Source of the DNA: an uncultured Clostridia bacterium
GTDB taxonomy: Bacteria > Bacillota > Clostridia > Oscillospirales > Acutalibacteraceae
NCBI GenBank assembly: GCA_937877675.1
Contig: CALEIS010000171.1
Location: forward strand, 1-15,081
DNA: 15,081 nt
Direction: 5' to 3'
The notes under the pieces are model-generated. The model saw only the letters and a program-made list of their open reading frames with translations. It did not search any database and had not been told where the DNA came from. Below, piece by piece: positions 6,451 to 12,047 of the stretch. The stretch's first letter is position 1. Each line of letters starts with the position of its first letter. Position numbers and translations under genes: made by a program.

Positions 6451-7121
6451 ATTAACTCTCTCACAACTTCACTTGCAATAATAAGCCCTGCCGTGCTTGG
6501 CACAAAAGAGATACTTGCAGGTGTTCTTTCACCGTCATTTTTAGGAATTTCCGTTGAATAAAGAACCTTCAATTTCTTAACACCACGAGCTTTTAACTCT
6601 CTTCGCATAACACGACACAGGGGACAGGTGTCGGTTTTGTAAATATCCGTAATTTTAAATGCTGTTGGGTCAAGTTTGTTACCAGTACCCATTGAAGCAA
6701 TCATTGGTATTCCCAATTCCTGCGATTTTACTGCAAGGTCAATTTTAGCAGTAACATTATCAATGGCATCAATGATGAAATCATATTTTGAGAGTTCAAA
6801 TTCATCACTATTTTCAGGTAGATACATTTTCACAATGGCAGTAACTTCACATTCAGGGTTAATGTCGAGAATTCTTGTCTTTGCAACATCTGCCTTGTTT
6901 AGACCAACAGTTGAATGAAGTGCATATAACTGACGATTTATGTTTGTGATGTCAACAGTATCCTTGTCAACAACCGTCATTTTGCCAATTCCACAACGAG
7001 CCAAAGCCTCGGCAACATAAGACCCAACACCACCAAGTCCGAAAATGATAATATTCTTATTTTTAAGTTTTTCAAGATTTTCTGTTCCTATTAATCTTTC
7101 AGTTCTGGAAAATTCATTCAT
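6441..7121 (-). CDS. tcdA: tRNA threonylcarbamoyladenosine dehydratase (TcdA/CsdL, ThiF/E1 fold)
   Basis: A 226-residue E1-like enzyme. Residues 28-40 (GLGGVGSYVAEAL) are the nucleotide-binding glycine loop. D52-K53-D54 and N60-x2-R63-Q64 fit the ATP site. DAIDNV is at 118-123, and CPLC at 166-169 would be part of the conserved cysteine region. By family it uses ATP to cyclise t6A37 to ct6A in tRNAs reading ANN codons, working with a sulfur-transfer partner not found here. It is shorter than the E. coli protein (about 268 residues) but ends in an intact frame. The ribosome site is GGTGTGGTGA before the ATG. It is transcribed leftward from the palindromic promoter shared with ychF, so its leader of about 150 bases contains the two hairpin elements at 7141-7260. 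The last codons lie in the hairpin array, and no T-tailed terminator is seen. Confidence 0.93.
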   Translation of the reverse strand: MNEFSRTERLIGTENLEKLKNKNIIIFGLGGVGSYVAEALARCGIGKMTVVDKDTVDITNINRQLYALHSTVGLNKADVAKTRILDINPECEVTAIVKMYLPENSDEFELSKYDFIIDAIDNVTAKIDLAVKSQELGIPMIASMGTGNKLDPTAFKITDIYKTDTCPLCRVMRRELKARGVKKLKVLYSTEIPKNDGERTPASISFVPSTAGLIIASEVVRELMNS

Positions 7122-7140
7122 ATTGTCACCACACCTGTAT

Positions 7141-7190
7141 TTGCCTCCCTCTGACGAGGGAGGTGTCTGCGAAAGCAGACGGAGGGAGAG
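7141..7190 (+). repeat. Two-hairpin intergenic repeat, unit 1
   Basis: Hairpin 1 pairs CCTCCCT (7144-7150) with AGGGAGG (7157-7163). Hairpin 2 pairs GTCTGC (7165-7170) with GCAGAC (7175-7180) around a GAAA loop. A GGAGGGAGAG tail follows and could pair alternatively with the first arm. It aligns with unit 2 in reverse orientation, with both hairpins kept by paired changes. It lies in the tcdA leader. Confidence 0.8.
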
Positions 7191-7211
7191 ATGGTAAAGA
7201 CATAAACTGAC

Positions 7212-7260
7212 TACCCCTCAGTCAACTTCGTTGACAGCTCCCCTGACAAGGGGAGCCAAT
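7212..7260 (-). repeat. Two-hairpin intergenic repeat, unit 2 (inverted)
   Basis: On the minus strand it has the same plan as unit 1. Hairpin 1 is GCTCCCC/GGGGAGC (plus 7237-7243 with 7250-7256). Hairpin 2 is GTCAAC/GTTGAC around GAA (plus 7221-7226 with 7230-7235), followed by TGAGGGGTAG. It is read in sense in the tcdA transcript. Confidence 0.8.
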
Positions 7261-7275
7261 TTATAATACTCTTAA

Positions 7276-7304
7276 ATTATACACTATTGAAAATTTTTCA
7301 TCAA
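7276..7304 (-). promoter_or_regulatory. Leftward half of the bidirectional promoter (tcdA)
   Basis: On the minus strand, -35 TTGATG (7299-7304), a 17-base spacer, and -10 TATAAT (7276-7281). It is formed by a perfect palindrome, arms 7276-7290 and 7301-7315 with a 10-base centre. Because of the symmetry the same element gives a promoter in the opposite direction. Confidence 0.7.
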
Positions 7305-7315
7305 TAGTGTATAAT
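7287..7315 (+). promoter_or_regulatory. Rightward half of the bidirectional promoter (ychF)
   Basis: -35 TTGAAA (7287-7292), a 17-base spacer, and -10 TATAAT (7310-7315). It lies 38 bases ahead of the ychF start. Each 15-base palindrome arm supplies one -10 at its outer end and a -35 start at its inner end, so the two promoters overlap and two polymerases could not occupy them at once. Confidence 0.8.
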
Positions 7316-7353
7316 ACATTTTTGGAAATTTATATTATATTAAGGATGATATT

Positions 7354-8448
7354 ATGAAATTAGGTATCGTAGGTTTACCAAATGTAGGTAAAAGTACACT
7401 TTTTAATGCAATTACAAACGCAGGTGCACAGTCTGCAAACTATGCTTTCTGCACAATCGAGCCAAACGTTGGTGTTGTTGCAGTGCCAGATTACAGAATT
7501 GACAAACTTGCAGAGATGTATAACCCTGCAAAAATCACTCCTGCAACAATCGAATTCGTTGATATTGCAGGTCTTGTAAAGGGTGCTTCAAAGGGTGAAG
7601 GACTTGGAAACAAATTCCTTTCACATATCCGTGAAGTTGATGCAATTATCCACGTTGTTCGTTGTTTTGACAATGACGACATTATCCACGTTGAAGGTAG
7701 TATTGACCCACAGAGAGATATTGAAACAATAAACCTTGAACTTATTCTCTCCGACGTTGAAATTCTCGACAGAAGAATTATCAAGAGTGAAAAAGACCTT
7801 AAGGGTGATAAGTCACTCCAAAAGGAAGTTGATTTCCTTAAAAGACTTCGTGGTGAGTTGGAAAATGGTATCAATGCTCGTGCAGTTGAAATGGACGAAG
7901 AAGAAAGAGAAATTCTGGGGACTGTTGCACTTCTTTCATCAAAGCCAATTATCTATGCTTGTAATATGAGTGAAGAAGATTTCGCAAACAATATCCGTGA
8001 CAATGCAAGATACAATGCAGTTTGCAAACTTGCAGAAGCAGAGGGTGCAGAAACTCTCCCAATTTGTGCAGAACTTGAAGCACAGATTGCAGAACTCAGT
8101 AAGGAAGAAAAAGAAATGTTCCTTGCTGATTTAGGCATTGAACAGGGTGGTCTTGACCTTCTCATTCAGCGTTCATATAACCTTTTGGGACTTATTTCAT
8201 ACCTTACAGCGGGTCAGCCAGAAGTTCGTGCATGGACAATCAAAAAAGGCACAAAAGCACCTCAGGCAGCAGGTAAAATCCATACAGACTTTGAAAGAGG
8301 ATTTATCCGTGCAGAGGTTATCCACTTTGACGACCTTATGGCAAACGGCACAATGCAGGCTGCAAAAGAAAAGGGCTTAGTTCGTTCCGAAGGCAAAGAA
8401 TATGTCATGAAAGACGGAGACATTGTTCTCTTTAGATTTAACGTATAA
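7354..8448 (+). CDS. ychF: Redox-regulated ATPase YchF (Obg/OLA1 family)
   Basis: 364 residues, the usual length. G1 is GLPNVGKST at 7-15. The G3 region DIAGLVKGASKGEGLGNKFL follows near residue 70. The NKxD position is N204-M-S-E207, the change that makes YchF/OLA1 prefer ATP over GTP. A coiled-coil insert (about 120-190) and a C-terminal TGS domain ending DGDIVLFRFNV complete the family plan. It binds ribosomes, and in other bacteria it affects translation and oxidative-stress responses. The ribosome site AAGGATG sits 7 bases before ATG. It is driven by the palindromic promoter shared with tcdA. No T-tailed terminator is evident after the stop, so readthrough toward the tRNA gene at 8551 is possible. 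Confidence 0.98.
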   Translation: MKLGIVGLPNVGKSTLFNAITNAGAQSANYAFCTIEPNVGVVAVPDYRIDKLAEMYNPAKITPATIEFVDIAGLVKGASKGEGLGNKFLSHIREVDAIIHVVRCFDNDDIIHVEGSIDPQRDIETINLELILSDVEILDRRIIKSEKDLKGDKSLQKEVDFLKRLRGELENGINARAVEMDEEEREILGTVALLSSKPIIYACNMSEEDFANNIRDNARYNAVCKLAEAEGAETLPICAELEAQIAELSKEEKEMFLADLGIEQGGLDLLIQRSYNLLGLISYLTAGQPEVRAWTIKKGTKAPQAAGKIHTDFERGFIRAEVIHFDDLMANGTMQAAKEKGLVRSEGKEYVMKDGDIVLFRFNV

Positions 8449-8495
8449 AAAATAACCCAAATTTAGGCTTTTAACAGTTTTTGTATTTTTATGAA

Positions 8496-8541
8496 GTGCA
8501 GGGTGCAATTTATTTTGCGCTTTGCACTTTGCATTTTGCAC
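8496..8541 (+). repeat. TTGCACTTTGCA-type repeat, able to form a hairpin
   Basis: Short repeats TTTTGCGC-TTTGCAC-TTTGCA-TTTTGCAC match the tail module of the composite repeat (57-88 and 1624-1656). Here 8496-8508 (GTGCAGGGTGCAA) can pair with 8529-8541 over 13 bases with three G-U pairs. The GC-rich palindrome of the composite repeat is absent. It lies between ychF and the tRNA gene. Confidence 0.65.
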
Positions 8542-8550
8542 TTAATATCT

Positions 8551-8627
8551 GTGTTTGTAGCTCAGTTGGATAGAGCGTCAGACTCCGACTCTGAAGGCCG
8601 CTGGTTCGATTCCAGTCAAGCACACCA
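8551..8627 (+). tRNA. tRNA-Arg (anticodon CCG), CCA encoded
   Basis: All four arms fold. The acceptor stem is 8551-8557 with 8617-8623 (one U-G pair). The D stem is GCTC/GAGC with loop AGTTGGATA. The anticodon stem is TCAGA/TCTGA with loop CTCCGAC, giving anticodon CCG at 8585-8587, which reads arginine CGG. The T stem is GCTGG/CCAGT with TTCGATT. Discriminator A8624 is followed by an encoded CCA at 8625-8627. I found no clear promoter immediately upstream; a terminator follows at once. Confidence 0.95.
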
Positions 8628-8629
8628 AA

Positions 8630-8664
8630 AAAGCACATTTGTCTATTTGACAGGTGTGTTTTTT
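8630..8664 (+). terminator. Terminator of the tRNA-Arg gene
   Basis: An 11-base-pair stem, 8633-8643 with 8649-8659, includes three G-U pairs and has a 5-base loop; a run of T (8660-8664) follows. It begins 6 bases after the CCA end of the tRNA. Confidence 0.8.
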
Positions 8665-8665
8665 G

Positions 8666-8694
8666 TTGAAAATTAAAGTTTTTTATGATACAAT
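8666..8694 (+). promoter_or_regulatory. Promoter of the HNH nuclease gene
   Basis: -35 TTGAAA (8666-8671), a 17-base spacer, and -10 TACAAT (8689-8694). It starts two bases after the T tract of the tRNA terminator and lies 23 bases ahead of the TTG start codon. Confidence 0.8.
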
Positions 8695-8717
8695 AAATTG
8701 AGTTTGGGGGTGTTGTA

Positions 8718-9425
8718 TTGTTCGAAGATTATTTAGATATGTCATTGTTGTTCCTGTGTATAGCAATTGTTGTCTCAATTTTGGTTTATCTAATATTAAG
8801 GAATCCTTTTAAATATCCTTATTTTATATATAAATTCAATGTGACTTCTAAGCGTAATGTTGAAATTAAAGATTATATCGATAATTTTCTTTGTGATGAG
8901 GAAAATTGGCTTCTTTTACAATGTCACCAACAAGAGATTGAACAATGGAAAATTGGGACAGAAAATTATATAAAGAATTGTCGATTAAAGAATTATCGAT
9001 ACAAACAGTATTTAAATATTTTGGATGATGACCATGCTTATCGTTTTAAAACAGTAAGAGAACAAACACGTTACAGACAAAAAAATTATATCAAAACGTC
9101 TTATAAGGTTTTAGTTGATGACTATAGGTGTTTAGTGAATTGGGAATGGCTTGTTGACCGCTATGAACAACTTGAAAAAATTGGTTTCGAAACAACATTG
9201 AACAAATATCATAGTCAGAGCCAACGTCGGCTTATGACACCTTCTTTACGAAAACAAATTATGATAAGAGATAACTACACTTGTCAAATTTGTGGAAGGT
9301 ATATGGGAGATGAAGTAGGGTTACATATTGACCACGTCATTCCTATTGCTAAAGGTGGAAAATCTGTGCCGTCAAATTTACGTGTACTGTGCAGTAAGTG
9401 TAATGGTAGCAAAGGAGCAAGATAA
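8718..9425 (+). CDS. HNH endonuclease with an N-terminal membrane segment
   Basis: 235 residues. The start is TTG at 8718 with a GGGGGTG ribosome site 5 bases upstream; ATG at 8739 is an alternative. Residues about 9-28 form one hydrophobic helix, so the protein is probably anchored in the membrane. Residues 40-170 are charged and helical (many Tyr, Lys, Arg, Gln) and I do not recognise them. The C-terminus is a typical HNH nuclease: C189-x2-C192 and C225-x2-C228 as a zinc site, H203-I-D205-H206 at the active site, N220 and N229-G-S-K-G. Similar McrA-like HNH domains cut DNA in restriction, mobile-element or defence proteins; which applies is unknown. Its base composition is visibly more AT-rich than that of ychF, and it directly follows a tRNA gene, which hints at acquisition. 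It has its own promoter and a shared terminator with the convergent gene. Confidence 0.88.
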   Translation: MFEDYLDMSLLFLCIAIVVSILVYLILRNPFKYPYFIYKFNVTSKRNVEIKDYIDNFLCDEENWLLLQCHQQEIEQWKIGTENYIKNCRLKNYRYKQYLNILDDDHAYRFKTVREQTRYRQKNYIKTSYKVLVDDYRCLVNWEWLVDRYEQLEKIGFETTLNKYHSQSQRRLMTPSLRKQIMIRDNYTCQICGRYMGDEVGLHIDHVIPIAKGGKSVPSNLRVLCSKCNGSKGAR

Positions 9426-9473
9426 CTCCATTTCTGCACAAAAATTATTCATTTTTCACTATTCATTAAATAA

Positions 9474-9520
9474 AAAAACTCCCTCACAGCCGTTAAGGTT
9501 GCAGGGGAGTTTTTATTTTA
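9474..9520. terminator. Bidirectional terminator between convergent genes
   Basis: Outer stem 9474-9484 with 9504-9514 (A5CTCCCT against GGGGAGT5) encloses a smaller 5-pair stem. A and T tracts flank both sides, so it can stop the HNH gene on the plus strand and, overlapping its last codons, the unknown gene on the minus strand. Confidence 0.85.
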
Positions 9521-10807
9521 CTCTTTATCATACGACAATTCCCACACATCAGCATAAGTGCCAAGTGGGTCGAGAGTGAGTATGCACATAAGCACAAAGC
9601 ACTCGTAAGGATTTTGTATGTAGAATGAACCCATTGAGCATTTTTCAAGGATTTCGTTGGTGGAATTCAAGAATTTTGAATATCTTTGTTTTGCGTCAGG
9701 GTATTCAGCGGTTTTTTGAGAATAGATAAAGAAATTGAGGGTGATTAAGTCGAAACGGTTGATTTCACTGTTACCCATAAGAATTTCACTTATTCTCTGA
9801 CGGCTAAATCTTTTACCTGCAAATTGCTCGTTAAGTTGGGATGCCTTGCTTGGGGTAAGGTTGCCGTGACGGTCAGTGGGGATAGCAGAGCAGATAATGT
9901 GCTCAATATCGCTTTCTGAAATGTCATCCATTGTGAAAAGTCTTTTGTTTTCACGGAATTTTTGGACTCTTTCAACTTTTTCGTAATCATAAAGACGCTC
10001 ACTATTCTGGAGTTTGTCCTGATAATTCACAAGAGCCTTGTGGTGACGCTCATCTTCTTCATTGTTATAGATTTCTGCAACAATTTCCCTTGCCTGTGAG
10101 TATAACTCATTGAAGCATCTTCTTGATGTAATGCTCATGTGAGCCACATTATCCTTTGTTGTGAGTCGTGACAAATGAAGCATAAGAGCATTTTCGTCAT
10201 TGATAGCAGAGAGAGAATTTCTTACATTTATGGTGTGTTCACTGTAAATTGTGCCGATACTTAATGTGGAATGGTCGTTGGATATGAATTTTTCCCATAT
10301 TTCGTAGAATTTAACATAATCATAACCATTTTTGTAGCAGTACCAACAAATGACCTCAAATGGGTCTTTTGGGTTAAGTTCAGGCTCACGAAGAGCCTTT
10401 GTAAGAAATGTATTTACATCTTCCACACTCATTTTAAGACCGAAACCTAAAAGTAAAACAACATTTCGTTTAACTGTTTGTTGAGTGAGCCAGTTTTTTG
10501 ACAATGCACTCAATTTTGCTGTGGTAGGTGAAAATGATGGGGGAGTGTATGTGTCACGGAATGAATCTTTGATAATTGACTGGTATGTCTGCAAAGGAAT
10601 TTCCGAGGCATTTCCCTCAAGACCAAATTTGACATAGATGTATCTTTTAAGATAATCACCAAATGAAATAAATTTTAACTTGTATTTTAATGAATTGTAT
10701 ATTAAAATAGCATCCTGCTGAAGAAACTTTTCATCATCAACAGCGTCATACATATGATTCCACGCAGCTTCAGTATAATCAAGTTCAGGAATATCAAAAA
10801 AATCCAT
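9518..10807 (-). CDS. Unknown 429-residue protein with helix-turn-helix-like segments
   Basis: I cannot name the family. The start is set at ATG 10807 (MDFFDIPELD): it has the ribosome site AAGGGGTG, and the promoter at 10837-10865 rules out the ATG at 10858, which lies inside the promoter spacer. No signal peptide or membrane helix is visible. Residues about 108-165 (KRNVVLLLGFGLKMSVEDVNTFL, then NPKDPFEVICWYCYKNG) resemble the helical region after the recognition helix of Xre-like proteins, where the pattern 'R..vi.La.gL.ls.ee.n.lL' recurs. Residues about 331-362 (KRFSRQRISEILMGNSEINRFDLITLNFF) look like a second Cro/C1-type unit: S-R-Q-x-I-S-x-I-L-x-G. A DNA-binding regulator, perhaps with an adaptor role, is a plausible but unproven reading. 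It diverges from the aldolase gene and shares its upstream region. Its 3' end overlaps the terminator it shares with the HNH gene. Confidence 0.8.
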   Translation of the reverse strand: MDFFDIPELDYTEAAWNHMYDAVDDEKFLQQDAILIYNSLKYKLKFISFGDYLKRYIYVKFGLEGNASEIPLQTYQSIIKDSFRDTYTPPSFSPTTAKLSALSKNWLTQQTVKRNVVLLLGFGLKMSVEDVNTFLTKALREPELNPKDPFEVICWYCYKNGYDYVKFYEIWEKFISNDHSTLSIGTIYSEHTINVRNSLSAINDENALMLHLSRLTTKDNVAHMSITSRRCFNELYSQAREIVAEIYNNEEDERHHKALVNYQDKLQNSERLYDYEKVERVQKFRENKRLFTMDDISESDIEHIICSAIPTDRHGNLTPSKASQLNEQFAGKRFSRQRISEILMGNSEINRFDLITLNFFIYSQKTAEYPDAKQRYSKFLNSTNEILEKCSMGSFYIQNPYECFVLMCILTLDPLGTYADVWELSYDKE

Positions 10808-10836
10808 TTTGCCACACCCCTTAAATCTTTTATAAA

Positions 10837-10865
10837 ATTTTATCACAAAAAAAGACATTGTTCAA
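10837..10865 (-). promoter_or_regulatory. Promoter of the unknown 429-residue protein gene
   Basis: On the minus strand, -35 TTGAAC (10860-10865), a 17-base spacer, and -10 TAAAAT (10837-10842). It places the transcript start downstream of the ATG at 10858, so translation should begin at 10807. Confidence 0.8.
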
Positions 10866-10884
10866 CAAATATATGGAAATTTGT

Positions 10885-10913
10885 TTGACAGGGTAGAGGT
10901 TAACTGTTAAAAT
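10885..10913 (+). promoter_or_regulatory. Promoter of the aldolase gene, with a palindrome over the -10
   Basis: -35 TTGACA (10885-10890), a 17-base spacer, and -10 TAAAAT (10908-10913). The 11-base palindrome TTAACTGTTAA (10900-10910) overlaps the -10 and is placed like a repressor operator. The -35 elements of this promoter and of the divergent gene are about 20 bases apart, so the two can be co-regulated. Confidence 0.8.
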
Positions 10914-10966
10914 AACATTATAATAGGGTGATATGCAGAAAAATTATAGAAAAGGAGGCGACTTAT

Positions 10967-11938
10967 ATGAGAAAAGGTAATTTGATGAGTGTTCGTCATG
11001 ATGTAAGATTGCTTGATGCAACCATTCGTGATGGTGGACTTTGCAATAATTTCCAGTTTTCGGACGAGTTTGTCCGTGAACTTTACAAAACCAACATCAA
11101 ATGTGGTGTTGACTATATGGAGTTTGGTTATCGTGCAAGTCGCAACCTTTTTGATGAAGAAAAATCCGGAAAATGGAAATTCTGTAGGGAAGAAGACATC
11201 AGAGAAATAGTTGGTGACAACGATTCATCAATGAAAATTTCAGTTATGGCTGATGTGGGCAGATGCGACTACAAAACAGATTTTATCCCTAAAAAAGACA
11301 GTGTAATTGATATGGTTCGTGTTGCTTGTTACATACATGAGATTCCGTCCGCTATTGAAATGATTAACTATTTCAATGAGTTGGGATATGAAACAACATG
11401 CAATATTATGGCAGTTTCACAAGCAAGTTTTCATCAGATTGATGATGCACTTCAAATGCTTGGTGAAAGCAAGGTTGATGTTGTTTATCTTGTTGACAGT
11501 TATGGTGCACTCGTTCCGGAAGGTGCTGTTGAACTTGCTTTGAAATACCTTGAATATGGTGAAAAATACAATAAGATAATTGGTTTCCATGGACACAATA
11601 ATCAAAAACTTGCCTATGCTAACACAATTGAAACTCTTTCCTATGGTGTGTCGTTTGTAGATGCAACTGCTATGTCAATGGGTAGGGGAGCAGGTAACTG
11701 TGCTATGGAATTGATGCTTGGATTCCTTAAAAATCCTAAATACAATGTATATCCAATGGTTCGTTTTATCGAAAATTATATGGTACCTCTAAAAGAATCA
11801 GGTGTTCAGTGGGGATATGCACCACAATATATGCTTACCGGTCAACTCAATCGTCATCCAAAGGAAGCAATCCGTTTTACAGAGCAAAAACGAACAGACT
11901 ATGCAGAATTCTATAAGGAATTGTTAGAAAATTTTTAA
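10967..11938 (+). CDS. HMGL-like aldolase (DRE-TIM metallolyase family)
   Basis: 323 residues from ATG 10967, chosen because AAAGGAGG sits 9 bases upstream; the longer frame from GTG 10928 lacks one. The fold is a TIM barrel of the 4-hydroxy-2-oxovalerate aldolase / homocitrate synthase / HMG-CoA lyase group. LLDATIRDGG at 15-24 carries the catalytic Arg21 and metal ligand Asp22, H208-G-H210 gives the other metal ligands (GFHGHNN), and GRGAGN at 239-244 is the conserved glycine-rich loop. The expected reaction is metal-dependent C-C bond cleavage or formation on a 2-oxoacid, in the cytoplasm. The acetaldehyde dehydrogenase partner of MhpE-type pathways is not nearby, so the substrate is open. 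It has its own promoter and terminator and lies in line with the transporter gene. Confidence 0.88.
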   Translation: MRKGNLMSVRHDVRLLDATIRDGGLCNNFQFSDEFVRELYKTNIKCGVDYMEFGYRASRNLFDEEKSGKWKFCREEDIREIVGDNDSSMKISVMADVGRCDYKTDFIPKKDSVIDMVRVACYIHEIPSAIEMINYFNELGYETTCNIMAVSQASFHQIDDALQMLGESKVDVVYLVDSYGALVPEGAVELALKYLEYGEKYNKIIGFHGHNNQKLAYANTIETLSYGVSFVDATAMSMGRGAGNCAMELMLGFLKNPKYNVYPMVRFIENYMVPLKESGVQWGYAPQYMLTGQLNRHPKEAIRFTEQKRTDYAEFYKELLENF

Positions 11939-11956
11939 AAGATATTATTACTTATT

Positions 11957-11985
11957 AAAACCTTCTCTGTGTTGAGAAGGTTTTT
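11957..11985 (+). terminator. Terminator of the aldolase gene
   Basis: An 11-base-pair stem, AAAACCTTCTC (11957-11967) with GAGAAGGTTTT (11974-11984), has a 6-base loop and a T tract. The promoter of the transporter gene starts four bases later. Confidence 0.9.
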
Positions 11986-11988
11986 CTC

Positions 11989-12017
11989 TTGTAAAATCAT
12001 TGAATATGGTTTATAAT
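11989..12017 (+). promoter_or_regulatory. Promoter of the transporter / zinc-ribbon operon
   Basis: -35 TTGTAA (11989-11994), a 17-base spacer, and -10 TATAAT (12012-12017). Because it covers the upstream part of the longest open frame (from TTG 12000), translation must start later, at ATG 12048. Confidence 0.8.
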
Positions 12018-12047
12018 TTGTTTGATAGTCTAAAAAGGGGAATAAAT

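Noticed and set aside
7491..7874. 127-codon frame antisense to ychF
   Set aside because: Serine/isoleucine-rich shadow of ychF codons; no promoter or ribosome site.
8522..8548. Promoter directly ahead of tRNA-Arg (TTGCAC / TAATAT)
   Set aside because: The spacer is only 15 bases and the -10 ends 2 bases before the mature tRNA, leaving no room for a transcript start.
8491..8676. Open frame of 61 codons on the plus strand
   Set aside because: It covers the tRNA-Arg gene and its terminator; the frame is incidental.
10808..10858. Upstream start at ATG 10858 for the unknown 429-residue protein
   Set aside because: That ATG lies in the spacer of a consensus promoter, upstream of the -10, so it would not be in the transcript.
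12000..12047. Upstream start at TTG 12000 for the transporter
   Set aside because: The -10 TATAAT is at 12012-12017, inside this stretch; ATG 12048 has the ribosome site.
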